The notes under the pieces were generated by a model, which saw only the letters and a list, made by a program, of their open reading frames with translations, had not been told where the DNA came from and did no database searches. A DNA stretch of 6,134 bases, taken from Myxococcota bacterium (GTDB taxonomy: Bacteria; Myxococcota; Polyangia; GCA-2747355; JAKLHH01). The position numbers and the translations under genes were made by a program. The DNA is taken from the NCBI GenBank assembly GCA_022710245.1, contig JAKLHH010000493.1:1-6134 (forward strand), written 5' to 3'. Below, piece after piece: positions 1 through 5,738 of this stretch. The number at the start of each line of letters is the position of its first letter. Within the stretch, counting starts at the first letter, position 1.

Positions 1-1071
1 GACATCTCCCAGCTCCGCTCGACCGCGGAGGAGATCCGCCGCTCGATGGAGAAGGTCGAGGGGATCGCCGACCTCTCCGTCGAGCAGCAGGTCGACATCC
101 CGCAGCTCACCATCGCCTTCGACCGGGACCGGATCGCCCGCTACGGCCTTCGGGCCGGCCAGCTCGCCGAGACGATAGAGGCGGCCTACGCGGGTCGTAA
201 GGTGACGCAGGTTCTCGAGAGCCAACGGACGTACGACGTCGTGATCCGGTACGAGGACTCGCACCGCGAGAGCGTGGAGGCCGTCCGGGCGACCCTCGTC
301 GACACGCCGTCGGGCGCGAAGGTCCCGCTCGGGGCGCTCGCCACGATCCGCCAGGACGCGGGGCCGAACGTCGTGATGCGCGAGAACGCCCAGCGGCGCA
401 TCGTCGTCATGGCGAACATCGGCGGGCGCGACCTCGGGAGCGTCGTCGCCGACATCCGCGCCGCCGTGGCGCGCGACGTGAAGCTCCCCTCGGGCTACTA
501 CGTCGTCTACGGCGGCCAGTTCGAGAGCGAGGGTGAGGCGACGCGGACGATCGGGCTCCTCTCTCTCTTCGTCGTCGCCGGGATCTTCCTCCTCCTCTTC
601 CTCGCCTTCCGCTCCGCCCGGACGGCGCTCCTCGTCATGGTCAACCTGCCGCTCGCCCTCATCGGCGGCGTCGTCGCCGTGAAGCTCGGCGGCGGCATCC
701 TGAGCGTCGCCTCGCTCGTCGGCTTCATCACGCTCTTCGGCATCGCGACGCGCAACGGAATCATGATGGTGTCGCACTACGAACACCTCATGCACCGGGA
801 GAAGGTCTCCTTCGACGAGGCGATCGAGCGCGGGTCGCTCGAGCGGCTCTCGCCGATCCTGATGACCGCCCTCTGCGCCGGCCTCGCCCTCATCCCGCTC
901 GTCGTCGCCGGGGATCACCCCGGTAACGAGATCCAGGCGCCGATGGGAGTCGTCATCCTCGGCGGCCTCCTCTCGTCGACCGCACTCAACATGATCGTCC
1001 TGCCGGTCCTCTACCGGAGGTTCGGCCGGCCGCACTCGGGCTCCGAGCCCGCGGACGCCATCGAGGGCTGA
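1..1071 (+). CDS. CzcA/CusA-family RND efflux permease, C-terminal part (5' end outside window)
   Basis: The reading frame is open from base 1 and ends at TGA 1069-1071, giving 356 residues of a protein whose family is usually about 1,030-1,050 long. The visible part begins in the second periplasmic porter region (residues 1-180). Five hydrophobic segments follow, corresponding to TM8-TM12: roughly 184-204, 207-230, 233-260, 284-304 and 310-340. Family landmarks are the RNGIMMVSHY stretch at the end of TM10 and GNEIQAPMGVVILGGLLSST leading into TM12. Such pumps use the proton gradient to drive metal ions or other toxic compounds from the periplasm out through a membrane-fusion protein and an outer-membrane channel. 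The TM4 acidic residues that define the proton relay and the metal-site residues lie upstream of the window, so the substrate cannot be decided. The adaptor and channel genes are presumably upstream. Leucine is almost always CTC and valine mostly GTC, unlike the genes to the right. Confidence 0.93.
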   Translation, partial: DISQLRSTAEEIRRSMEKVEGIADLSVEQQVDIPQLTIAFDRDRIARYGLRAGQLAETIEAAYAGRKVTQVLESQRTYDVVIRYEDSHRESVEAVRATLVDTPSGAKVPLGALATIRQDAGPNVVMRENAQRRIVVMANIGGRDLGSVVADIRAAVARDVKLPSGYYVVYGGQFESEGEATRTIGLLSLFVVAGIFLLLFLAFRSARTALLVMVNLPLALIGGVVAVKLGGGILSVASLVGFITLFGIATRNGIMMVSHYEHLMHREKVSFDEAIERGSLERLSPILMTALCAGLALIPLVVAGDHPGNEIQAPMGVVILGGLLSSTALNMIVLPVLYRRFGRPHSGSEPADAIEG

Positions 1072-1121
1072 CCGTCCGTTTCACGGCGCGACGGATCGTT
1101 CACGGGCCTCTTCGCCCGGGA

Positions 1122-1169
1122 CCGCCCTCAGCGCGAGCGCCGAGGGCGGCCCGTAGCCGGGCCGCCCTC
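1122..1169. repeat. GC-rich overlapping inverted repeats at the convergent gene ends
   Basis: A perfect 12-base inverted repeat, GAGGGCGGCCCG (1142-1153) and CGGGCCGCCCTC (1158-1169), is separated by the 4-base loop TAGC. A third copy of the outer arm, CCGCCCTC at 1122-1129, can pair instead with GAGGGCGG at 1142-1149, so two mutually exclusive stems are possible. The block overlaps the last 14 codons of the minus-strand nucleotidyltransferase gene. A weaker 5-base-pair hairpin (1103-1107 with 1114-1118) lies beside it, in the gap after the RND gene. A bidirectional terminator is a reasonable inference for two converging genes, but neither strand has a T-run after the stem, so factor-independent termination is not clearly supported. 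Confidence 0.6.
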
Positions 1170-1820
1170 CGCCACGTCGACGACCCTCGCCTGGATCTCG
1201 AGCACCCGGCCCGGCGGGATGAGGAGGCGTCCGACGCGCGTCCGGAAGAAGTCCTTGACCGTCTCCCAGTCCTTTGGACCCTCGCCGGGCAGGGGCGCCT
1301 CTCGCTCCGCATCCTGAAACCAGGTGAGAGCGCGGAGGAGGAGCGCGTCGTTTACCTCCTGCCGGAAGACGCGGCGGATCGCCGAGAGGCACTCGGCGAT
1401 CCCGAGCCCGTTCGTCTGGAGCGTCGTGTAGAGGTCGAAGAAGTCGCGGCGCGTCCCGCGGTCGAGAATCGCGTGGAGCTTCGTCCCGAGGAGTCCCGTG
1501 ACATTCAGGCGCTGGTCTTCGACGAACGGGAGGAGCGTCTCGAGGACGAAGACCGAGACGTCGATGCCGGACCAGCGCAGGTGGACGGTGTGCTCGCTCT
1601 GCTCGATCAACTCCACCTCACCGGTGCGACGCAGCTGGGCGAGCAGGTCCACCAGATCGCCGGCCGCCTTCACGCCGAAGTCCACGTCACGGCTCGGGCG
1701 GTAGGGACAGAAGCAGCGCACCGCGTGACCGCCGATGACGAACCAGTAGGGGAGCTCCTCGACGGCCTCGCCGAGGCCTGGGGGGATCACCTGCGTGGGG
1801 GTGTAGGCGGCGTCAGTCAC
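1128..1820 (-). CDS. AbiEii/AbiGii-type nucleotidyltransferase (toxin-like), 230 aa
   Basis: This is a compact DNA-polymerase-beta-type nucleotidyltransferase of the AbiEii/DUF1814 group. The core is visible in order: the FVIGGHAVR glycine motif at residues 27-35, the paired acids D45 and D47 in SRDVDFGV, a likely third carboxylate D87 in GIDVSVF, and the family's helical signature K114 with RRDFFDLY at 124-131. In AbiE-like systems such proteins transfer nucleotides to RNA targets and stop growth when not held in check; the target here is unknown. I chose the GTG at 1818-1820 because GAGGG sits 7 bases upstream and because it overlaps the stop of the preceding gene in GTGACTGA, a typical coupling arrangement. 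The frame is open further upstream, but that part is antiparallel shadow with improbable composition. Codon use changes near residue 85: the C-terminal part resembles the RND gene, the N-terminal part its partner gene. A resident nucleotidyltransferase without a toxic role is an alternative. Confidence 0.85.
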   Translation of the reverse strand: MTDAAYTPTQVIPPGLGEAVEELPYWFVIGGHAVRCFCPYRPSRDVDFGVKAAGDLVDLLAQLRRTGEVELIEQSEHTVHLRWSGIDVSVFVLETLLPFVEDQRLNVTGLLGTKLHAILDRGTRRDFFDLYTTLQTNGLGIAECLSAIRRVFRQEVNDALLLRALTWFQDAEREAPLPGEGPKDWETVKDFFRTRVGRLLIPPGRVLEIQARVVDVAEGGPATGRPRRSR

Positions 1821-2334
1821 CTGGGATCCCTCGCGCCACCAGCACGGCGCGGAGCAGGCCCCGGCTCCGCGGCCTCCAGCCGCGCATGCGGTAGGCCTGG
1901 TAGAGGGCGAGCCAGGGCAGCCCGGCGGCGAAGTGAAGCGCCTCCAGCTCGCCGTAGTTGAAACAGTAGAAGGCCAGCTGGGCCGCCGGCACCTGGGCGT
2001 CCGCGTCGAGGTTGTAGAGGGCCGCCCGCGCCGCCGGCGGCAGACCGGCCGCGGAGTACCGCCGGCCCGGCTCACGCAAGATCAGCTTGTACACGGTCGC
2101 CCGCGAGGGGCAGCCGACGCCGTGCCGCTCGCAGGCCCGGCTCAGCGCCGCGAGGATGCTCTGCACGCCCGGGAACTCATCGCCGGCGAGGAGCCTCCGC
2201 AGCTCGCTCACCGCGCGAGGGGCCACGCGCAGCGCACCCAGGTCCGAGCGCCGCCTGCGCTTCGTGAGGCCGCTGCCGGCGAGCCGCGCCTCCGCGCGCT
2301 GGAGGGAGCTCTGCAGGTCAAAGGGAGACGGCAT
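1813..2334 (-). CDS. Putative helix-turn-helix partner/antitoxin of the AbiEii-type protein, 173 aa
   Basis: I do not recognise the family. The protein begins with a charged helical region containing the basic run KRRRRS (residues 25-30). A segment at about 57-86 follows that reads like a helix-turn-helix, with SRATVYKLI as the candidate recognition helix. The C-terminal part is rich in Ala, Leu and Tyr and includes FYCFNYGELEALHFAAGLPW (122-141). The gene is first in a two-gene unit, and its stop overlaps the nucleotidyltransferase start by 8 bases. In the AbiE systems the upstream gene encodes the AbiEi antitoxin, which also represses the promoter. By position and by the possible DNA-binding segment this protein could do the same, but I see no clear match to AbiEi. 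The ATG at 2332-2334 was chosen because a promoter ends just upstream; the frame continues to 2451 but that would place the promoter inside the gene. There is no Shine-Dalgarno, so initiation may be near-leaderless. Confidence 0.72.
   Translation of the reverse strand: MPSPFDLQSSLQRAEARLAGSGLTKRRRRSDLGALRVAPRAVSELRRLLAGDEFPGVQSILAALSRACERHGVGCPSRATVYKLILREPGRRYSAAGLPPAARAALYNLDADAQVPAAQLAFYCFNYGELEALHFAAGLPWLALYQAYRMRGWRPRSRGLLRAVLVARGIPGD
1828..1832 (-). promoter_or_regulatory. Ribosome binding site deciding the GTG start of the nucleotidyltransferase
   Basis: Read on the minus strand, GAGGG lies 7 bases before the GTG at 1820-1818, inside the 3' end of the preceding gene. It supports this start over any start further upstream in the same open frame and fits translational coupling with the overlapping partner gene. 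Confidence 0.6.
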
Positions 2335-2343
2335 CGAGGTGAG

Positions 2344-2379
2344 GTTAATTCTAGACGATGTCGCGGCTAATTCAAGACG
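2344..2379. repeat. Two 14-base direct repeats overlapping the promoter (candidate operator)
   Basis: GTTAATTCTAGACG (2344-2357) and GCTAATTCAAGACG (2366-2379) match at 12 of 14 positions. They start exactly 22 bases apart, about two turns of the helix. One copy covers the -10 and the other the -35 of the minus-strand promoter. Same-face spacing over a promoter is what a repressor bound as two units would need; the neighbouring helix-turn-helix-like protein is the obvious candidate. Part of the similarity could come simply from both copies containing promoter-like AT-rich hexamers. Confidence 0.5.
2348..2375 (-). promoter_or_regulatory. Promoter of the two-gene toxin-antitoxin-like unit
   Basis: Read on the minus strand, TTGAAT (2375-2370) and TAGAAT (2353-2348) are separated by 16 bases. 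They match the sigma-70 consensus at 4 of 6 and 5 of 6 positions in the only AT-rich patch of the region. Transcription should begin near 2341, only about six to eight bases before the ATG at 2334, which fits the absence of a Shine-Dalgarno sequence there. Not tested experimentally; the main sigma factor of this organism is assumed to recognise the usual consensus. Confidence 0.5.
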
Positions 2380-2421
2380 TGTTCCCCCTCGGCGGTGCGC
2401 GCGGATCACTGCTCGTGGGAC

Positions 2422-2465
2422 TCGCCGACGGGTCGGGCCATCGTGGGGCAACTAGGACCCGGCGA
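2422..2465 (+). repeat. Imperfect inverted repeat upstream of the peptide-binding protein gene
   Basis: CGGGTC (2429-2434) pairs with GACCCG (2456-2461), and TCGC (2422-2425) with GCGA (2462-2465) across a 3-base bulge, leaving a 21-base loop. It lies just upstream of the ribosome binding site of the importer operon and could be an operator or a leader hairpin. In DNA this rich in GC such a stem can arise by chance. I found no convincing plus-strand promoter in 2335-2488. Confidence 0.25.
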
Positions 2466-2475
2466 TCGGGTGCGG

Positions 2476-2480
2476 TAGGA
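2476..2480 (+). promoter_or_regulatory. Ribosome binding site favouring the ATG at 2489
   Basis: TAGGA lies 8 bases before the ATG at 2489-2491. The in-frame ATG at 2480 overlaps this site and has no well-spaced purine run, so 2489 is the better start. It also gives a cleaner lipoprotein signal peptide. Confidence 0.5.
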
Positions 2481-2488
2481 TGCTGGCC

Positions 2489-4069
2489 ATGCTCCGGAAC
2501 GCTCGCCTCCTCCTCGCGGTCGTCGCTGCGCTCGCGCTCGCTGGCTGCCCGCGCAAGCCGCCGCCCCCTGGCCAGCAGCGCACGCTGGTGGTCCACGCCG
2601 AGGCCGAGCCGGCGCACCTGGTGACGCTGCTGCAGCCCGACGCCTGGGCCCACCGCATGACCATGCACCACCTCTTCGAGGGCCTGGTGCGCATGGACCC
2701 GCGCAGCTACGCGATGACCGGCGAGCTCGCCTCCACCTGGAAGGTCAGCGCCGACGGCCTCACCTACGACTTCTACCTGCGCCAGGGCGTCAGCTGGCAC
2801 GACGGCAAGCCCTTCACCGGCGAGGACGTGAAGTTCACCCTCGACCGCGTGATGGACGAGCGCGTCCGCGCGACCAGCATGCGCTCCTCGCTCGAGGCCT
2901 ACATCAAGAGCTACTCGCTGGTGGCGCCGGACCGCCTGCAGATCGTCTGCAAGGCGCGCTCGCCCTTCTTCCTCATCTCGCTGGCCGACCTCTCCATCCT
3001 GCCGGCGCACCTGATGCGGCAAGGGGACCTGAACAGCCACCCGCTCCTGCGCAAGCCCGTCGGCACCGGCCCCTACCGCTTCGAGTCCTGGCAGGCCGGG
3101 CGCGAGGTGGTGCTGGCGCGCTGGGACGGCTACTGGGGCCCGAAGCCGCGCCTCGAGCGGATCGCCTACCGCTTCGTCACCCAGCCGGACCTGGCGCTCC
3201 GCCTCGCGCGGCGCGGCGAGCTCGACTTCCTCTCGCGCCTGCGCGCGCAGCAGTGGGAGGAGGTGAAGAAGGACCCGGCGCTGATGCACCAGTCGGTGCT
3301 CACGCGGCACTACCTGCCGGGCTCCGCCTACATCATGCTCAACCACCAGCGGAAGCTCTTCCAGGACGTGCGCGTCCGGCGCGCGCTGGCCAGGCTCCTC
3401 GACCTGCAGACCATCACCGGCAAGATCATGGGCGGGCTGGCCACGCCGGTGGGCGCGCTCTACTGGATCAAGGACCCCGACTACGCGAGCAGCATCTCGC
3501 CCATCGCCTTTGACCCGCCCGGCGCGCGGAGGCTCCTCGCCGAGGCCGGGTTCAAGCCGAACGAGCGGGGGCTCCTCGAGCGCGGCGGCGAACCGCTCCG
3601 CTTCACCTTCGCCTTCGTCGCCGGCTCGCAGTCGCAGAAGCAGTGGCTGACCATGTACCAGGAGGAGCTGCGCAAGTCCGGGGTGGTGATGGAGATCAGC
3701 CCCATCGACTGGGCCGCGTACCTGGAGCGGATCCGCAAGCACGACTTCGACGCAGGGGCGCTCGCCATGCAGCAGGTCAGCCCGTACACCGATCTCCACG
3801 CGCAGTTCCACTCCAGCCAGCTCGAGGACGGCCAGAACTACGGCGCCTACAAGAACGCGCGCGTCGACCGGCTCCTCGACCAGATCCGGAGCGAGCTCGA
3901 CCCCGCGAAGCGACGGCCGCTCAGCCTCGAGGTGCAGAAGATCCTGGCTGACGAGGTGGCGGTGATCCCGCTCTTCGCGCTGGAGGACCCGGGCCTGGTC
4001 GCGCGGCGCGTGCACGGGGTCTACGCCTCGGCGCTGTGGTACCAGCTCCGCGACTGGTGGATCGAGTGA
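2489..4069 (+). CDS. Peptide ABC transporter substrate-binding lipoprotein (SBP_bac_5, DppA/OppA-like)
   Basis: This 526-residue protein captures peptides or similar ligands outside the inner membrane and hands them to the permeases encoded next. It starts with a lipoprotein signal: MLRNAR, a hydrophobic core, then the lipobox LAGC with Cys20, followed by the proline-rich tether PRKPPPPGQQ. The mature part shows the family landmarks in order: HLFEGLV (61-67), YDFYLRQGVSWHDG (93-106) followed by FTGEDVKFTLDRV, VGTGPYRFESW (191-201) with GYWGPKP, and a YIMLNHQRKLFQDVRVRRAL stretch corresponding to the conserved sequence that precedes the hinge helix. Length is normal for the family. An ATG nine bases upstream (2480) is possible but less well placed for ribosome binding. 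The gene is first in an operon with two permeases. Ligand specificity cannot be read from sequence; peptides are most likely, but this fold also binds sugars, nickel or murein fragments. Confidence 0.93.
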   Translation: MLRNARLLLAVVAALALAGCPRKPPPPGQQRTLVVHAEAEPAHLVTLLQPDAWAHRMTMHHLFEGLVRMDPRSYAMTGELASTWKVSADGLTYDFYLRQGVSWHDGKPFTGEDVKFTLDRVMDERVRATSMRSSLEAYIKSYSLVAPDRLQIVCKARSPFFLISLADLSILPAHLMRQGDLNSHPLLRKPVGTGPYRFESWQAGREVVLARWDGYWGPKPRLERIAYRFVTQPDLALRLARRGELDFLSRLRAQQWEEVKKDPALMHQSVLTRHYLPGSAYIMLNHQRKLFQDVRVRRALARLLDLQTITGKIMGGLATPVGALYWIKDPDYASSISPIAFDPPGARRLLAEAGFKPNERGLLERGGEPLRFTFAFVAGSQSQKQWLTMYQEELRKSGVVMEISPIDWAAYLERIRKHDFDAGALAMQQVSPYTDLHAQFHSSQLEDGQNYGAYKNARVDRLLDQIRSELDPAKRRPLSLEVQKILADEVAVIPLFALEDPGLVARRVHGVYASALWYQLRDWWIE

Positions 4070-4074
4070 GGAGG
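4069..4074 (+). promoter_or_regulatory. Ribosome binding site of the first permease, overlapping the upstream stop
   Basis: A full AGGAGG begins on the last base of the TGA of the binding-protein gene, 11 bases before the permease ATG at 4086. The arrangement shows the two genes share one transcript and that translation is probably re-initiated. Confidence 0.6.
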
Positions 4075-4085
4075 CCGGGGCGAGG

Positions 4086-5738
4086 ATGCTGCGCTTCCTG
4101 ATCCGCCGCCTCGCCCTCGCGGTCCCCACCCTCTTCGGGATCTGCCTGATCACCTTCGCGCTGATCCACCTGGCGCCCGGGGATCCGCTGGCGGGGAGCG
4201 AGGACGCCGCCGGCGGCGGACGCGCGAGCGTCTCGGCCCGACGCACCTACTTCCTCGACCTCCCGCTCTTCTGGAACGGACGGCCGCAGGGCGTCGAGGG
4301 GCGCGCCGCGCGCCTCGTCGAGGAGCTCGCCGCGGCGCCTCCCGCTCGCGAGGCGCGGGCGCGCGCGGCGCTGCGCCGCTGCGGGACCGCGTGCCTGCCG
4401 GCCGTGGCCGAGGCCCTCCTCGGTCCCTCGGGGAATTTGCCCTTCATCGCGGAGCCTCCGAAGGAGGCGAGCAGGGCAATTGCGGGTCCTCGCGGCCTCC
4501 GGCCGCTCCGGGATGAGACCGCCGCAATTTCGCTCGAGCAACGACTGCAGGCCGTGCTCGCCGAGCTCCGCGCCGACCACCCGCAGCTGGCCCCGCACCG
4601 CGCCACGCCTCGCGAGTGGCTACCGGCGGCGCTCGCGCTCCTCGAGCCGGGGGCGCTGGGCGCCCTGGCCCGCCGTCTGGGCGCCGATCCACAGGCGGTC
4701 GACCGCGTGGTCGCGCGAGGGACCGCGACGCTCCCGGCGGTGATGCCGCTCGTCGTCGATGGGAGCGGCGCCGCGCAGCGAGCCGCGGCGGAGGCCGCCA
4801 GCCGGCTCGCCGGGATCGAGGGGCGCCTCGGCAGCGGGAGCGACGCGGCGGTCCTGGCGACCTGGCGCGAGTGGTGGTTCACCCACCGGCGCGACCACGT
4901 CAGCTTCACCGGCTGGGAGCGCGCGCTGGGGCATGTCAGCGAGACGCAGTTCGGTCGCTGGCTCGCCCGCCTCCTCACCCTGCGCCTCGGCGCCTCGCTG
5001 CACGACGGGCGCCCGGTGCTGGAGAAGCTCCACGAGGCGCTGCCCGTGACCCTGCTCCTGAGCCTCCTCGCGATGGCGCTCGCCTACCTGATCGCCGTGC
5101 CGCTCGGCGTCCACGCGGCCGTGCGCCGCGGCCGGCCCCTCGAGCGCGTGATCACCTTCTCCCTCTTCGTCCTCTACTCGCTGCCCTCCTTCTGGGTGGC
5201 GATGATGCTGATCCTCCTCTTCGGTGGGGTCGGGCTCCTCGACTGGTTCCCCATCTACGGGCTCTATTCGCCGGGTCTCGAGCACGCCAGCGGCTGGACC
5301 TGGCTGGTCGACCGCCTGCACCACCTGGTCCTCCCGGTCGCCTGCCTCACCTACGGCTCCATCGCGATCATCTCGCGCTACCAGCGGGGCGCGATGCTCG
5401 AGGTGATCCGCCAGGACTACATCCGCACCGCGCGCGCCAAGGGGCTCACCGAGCGCAGCGTGGTCTTCAAGCACGCGCTCCGCAACGCCCTCCTCCCCAC
5501 CATCACGCTCCTCGGGCTGCAGCTCCCGTTCCTGATCAGCGGGAGCGTGGTGATCGAGCGCATCTTCAACGTCCCGGGCATGGGCCTGATGACCTTCCAG
5601 GCCTTCCTCCACCGTGACTACCCGGTGATCATGGCGGTGGCGGTGCTGGCCGCGGGGCTGACGCTCCTCGGGCTGATCCTCGCCGATCTCTGCTACGCGC
5701 TGGCCGACCCGCGGATCCGCCTGGAGGGGAGCCGATGA
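4086..5738 (+). CDS. Peptide ABC transporter permease (DppB/OppB/YejB type) with a ~220-residue extracytoplasmic insert
   Basis: This is one half of the transmembrane pore of a peptide importer. The N-terminus is typical: [20 protein letters not shown], then TM1 (about 10-30) and LAPGDPLAG. The family core resumes at [20 protein letters not shown] (291-310), followed by five more hydrophobic segments (about 318-342, 355-380, 413-430, 470-492, 513-540). The EAA-type loop that contacts the ATPase reads [15 protein letters not shown] (444-458) and continues to NALLP. Normal members have about 310-340 residues; this one has 550. The extra part, roughly 62-285, lies between TM1 and TM2, so on the outer face of the inner membrane. 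It contains two HEAT-like units sharing GTAxLPAV and GSG (100-116 and 212-228, 10 of 17 identical) and ends in a Trp-rich [12 protein letters not shown] stretch. Residues 117-148 are encoded by a palindromic block described separately. Its start lies 17 bases after the binding-protein stop, and its own stop overlaps the next gene by 4 bases. Confidence 0.92.
   Translation: MLRFLIRRLALAVPTLFGICLITFALIHLAPGDPLAGSEDAAGGGRASVSARRTYFLDLPLFWNGRPQGVEGRAARLVEELAAAPPAREARARAALRRCGTACLPAVAEALLGPSGNLPFIAEPPKEASRAIAGPRGLRPLRDETAAISLEQRLQAVLAELRADHPQLAPHRATPREWLPAALALLEPGALGALARRLGADPQAVDRVVARGTATLPAVMPLVVDGSGAAQRAAAEAASRLAGIEGRLGSGSDAAVLATWREWWFTHRRDHVSFTGWERALGHVSETQFGRWLARLLTLRLGASLHDGRPVLEKLHEALPVTLLLSLLAMALAYLIAVPLGVHAAVRRGRPLERVITFSLFVLYSLPSFWVAMMLILLFGGVGLLDWFPIYGLYSPGLEHASGWTWLVDRLHHLVLPVACLTYGSIAIISRYQRGAMLEVIRQDYIRTARAKGLTERSVVFKHALRNALLPTITLLGLQLPFLISGSVVIERIFNVPGMGLMTFQAFLHRDYPVIMAVAVLAAGLTLLGLILADLCYALADPRIRLEGSR
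4434..4529 (+). repeat. In-frame double-hairpin palindromic element inside the permease gene
   Basis: This 96-base block (32 codons) consists of two adjacent nested hairpins. Left unit: outer arms TTGCCC (4437-4442) and GGGCAA (4474-4479) enclose a perfect inner stem GCCTCC-GAA-GGAGGC (4454-4468). Right unit: outer arms AATTGCGG (4478-4485) and CCGCAATT (4522-4529) enclose GCGGCC-TCC-GGCCGC (4492-4506). The units share the palindrome GCAATTGC (4476-4483), and AATTT occurs at both ends (4434-4438, 4526-4530). Third codon positions are A or T in 9 of 32 codons, against about 7 of 76 in the flanking codons. The block encodes residues 117-148 of the permease, immediately after the first HEAT-like unit. 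It resembles REP/BIME-like or Rickettsia-type palindromic elements in organisation; I cannot assign it to a known family, and no second copy is in this window. Confidence 0.6.

Noticed and set aside
1473..1961. Plus-strand open frame opposite the nucleotidyltransferase
   Set aside because: It is antisense to a gene with clear catalytic motifs and has no ribosome binding site or family features that I can see.
1821..2075. Upstream extension of the nucleotidyltransferase beyond the GTG at 1820
   Set aside because: The added residues are Arg/Ser/Thr/Pro-rich shadow of the partner gene. The GTG has a good ribosome binding site and a typical overlap.
2335..2451. Upstream extension of the antitoxin-like gene to an ATG at 2451
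   Set aside because: It would place the promoter and repeats inside the gene, and the added residues (an Arg-rich start followed by ATSSRINLTS) look like translated intergenic DNA.
2335..2488. Plus-strand promoter for the importer operon
   Set aside because: TAGGAC near 2453 and TAATTC near 2346 and 2368 are possible -10 elements, but none has a convincing -35 at the right distance, so I did not list one.
2372..4246. A 624-codon open frame on the minus strand opposite the binding-protein gene
   Set aside because: Its product is a low-complexity Arg/Glu/Val/Leu-rich sequence with no domain, and the opposite strand encodes a clear family protein with signal peptide and conserved motifs. Such long antisense frames are expected with this third-position GC bias.
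4620..5612. A 330-codon minus-strand and a 333-codon plus-strand open frame across the permease gene
   Set aside because: Both are shadows of the permease reading frame, with highly biased composition and no recognisable motifs.
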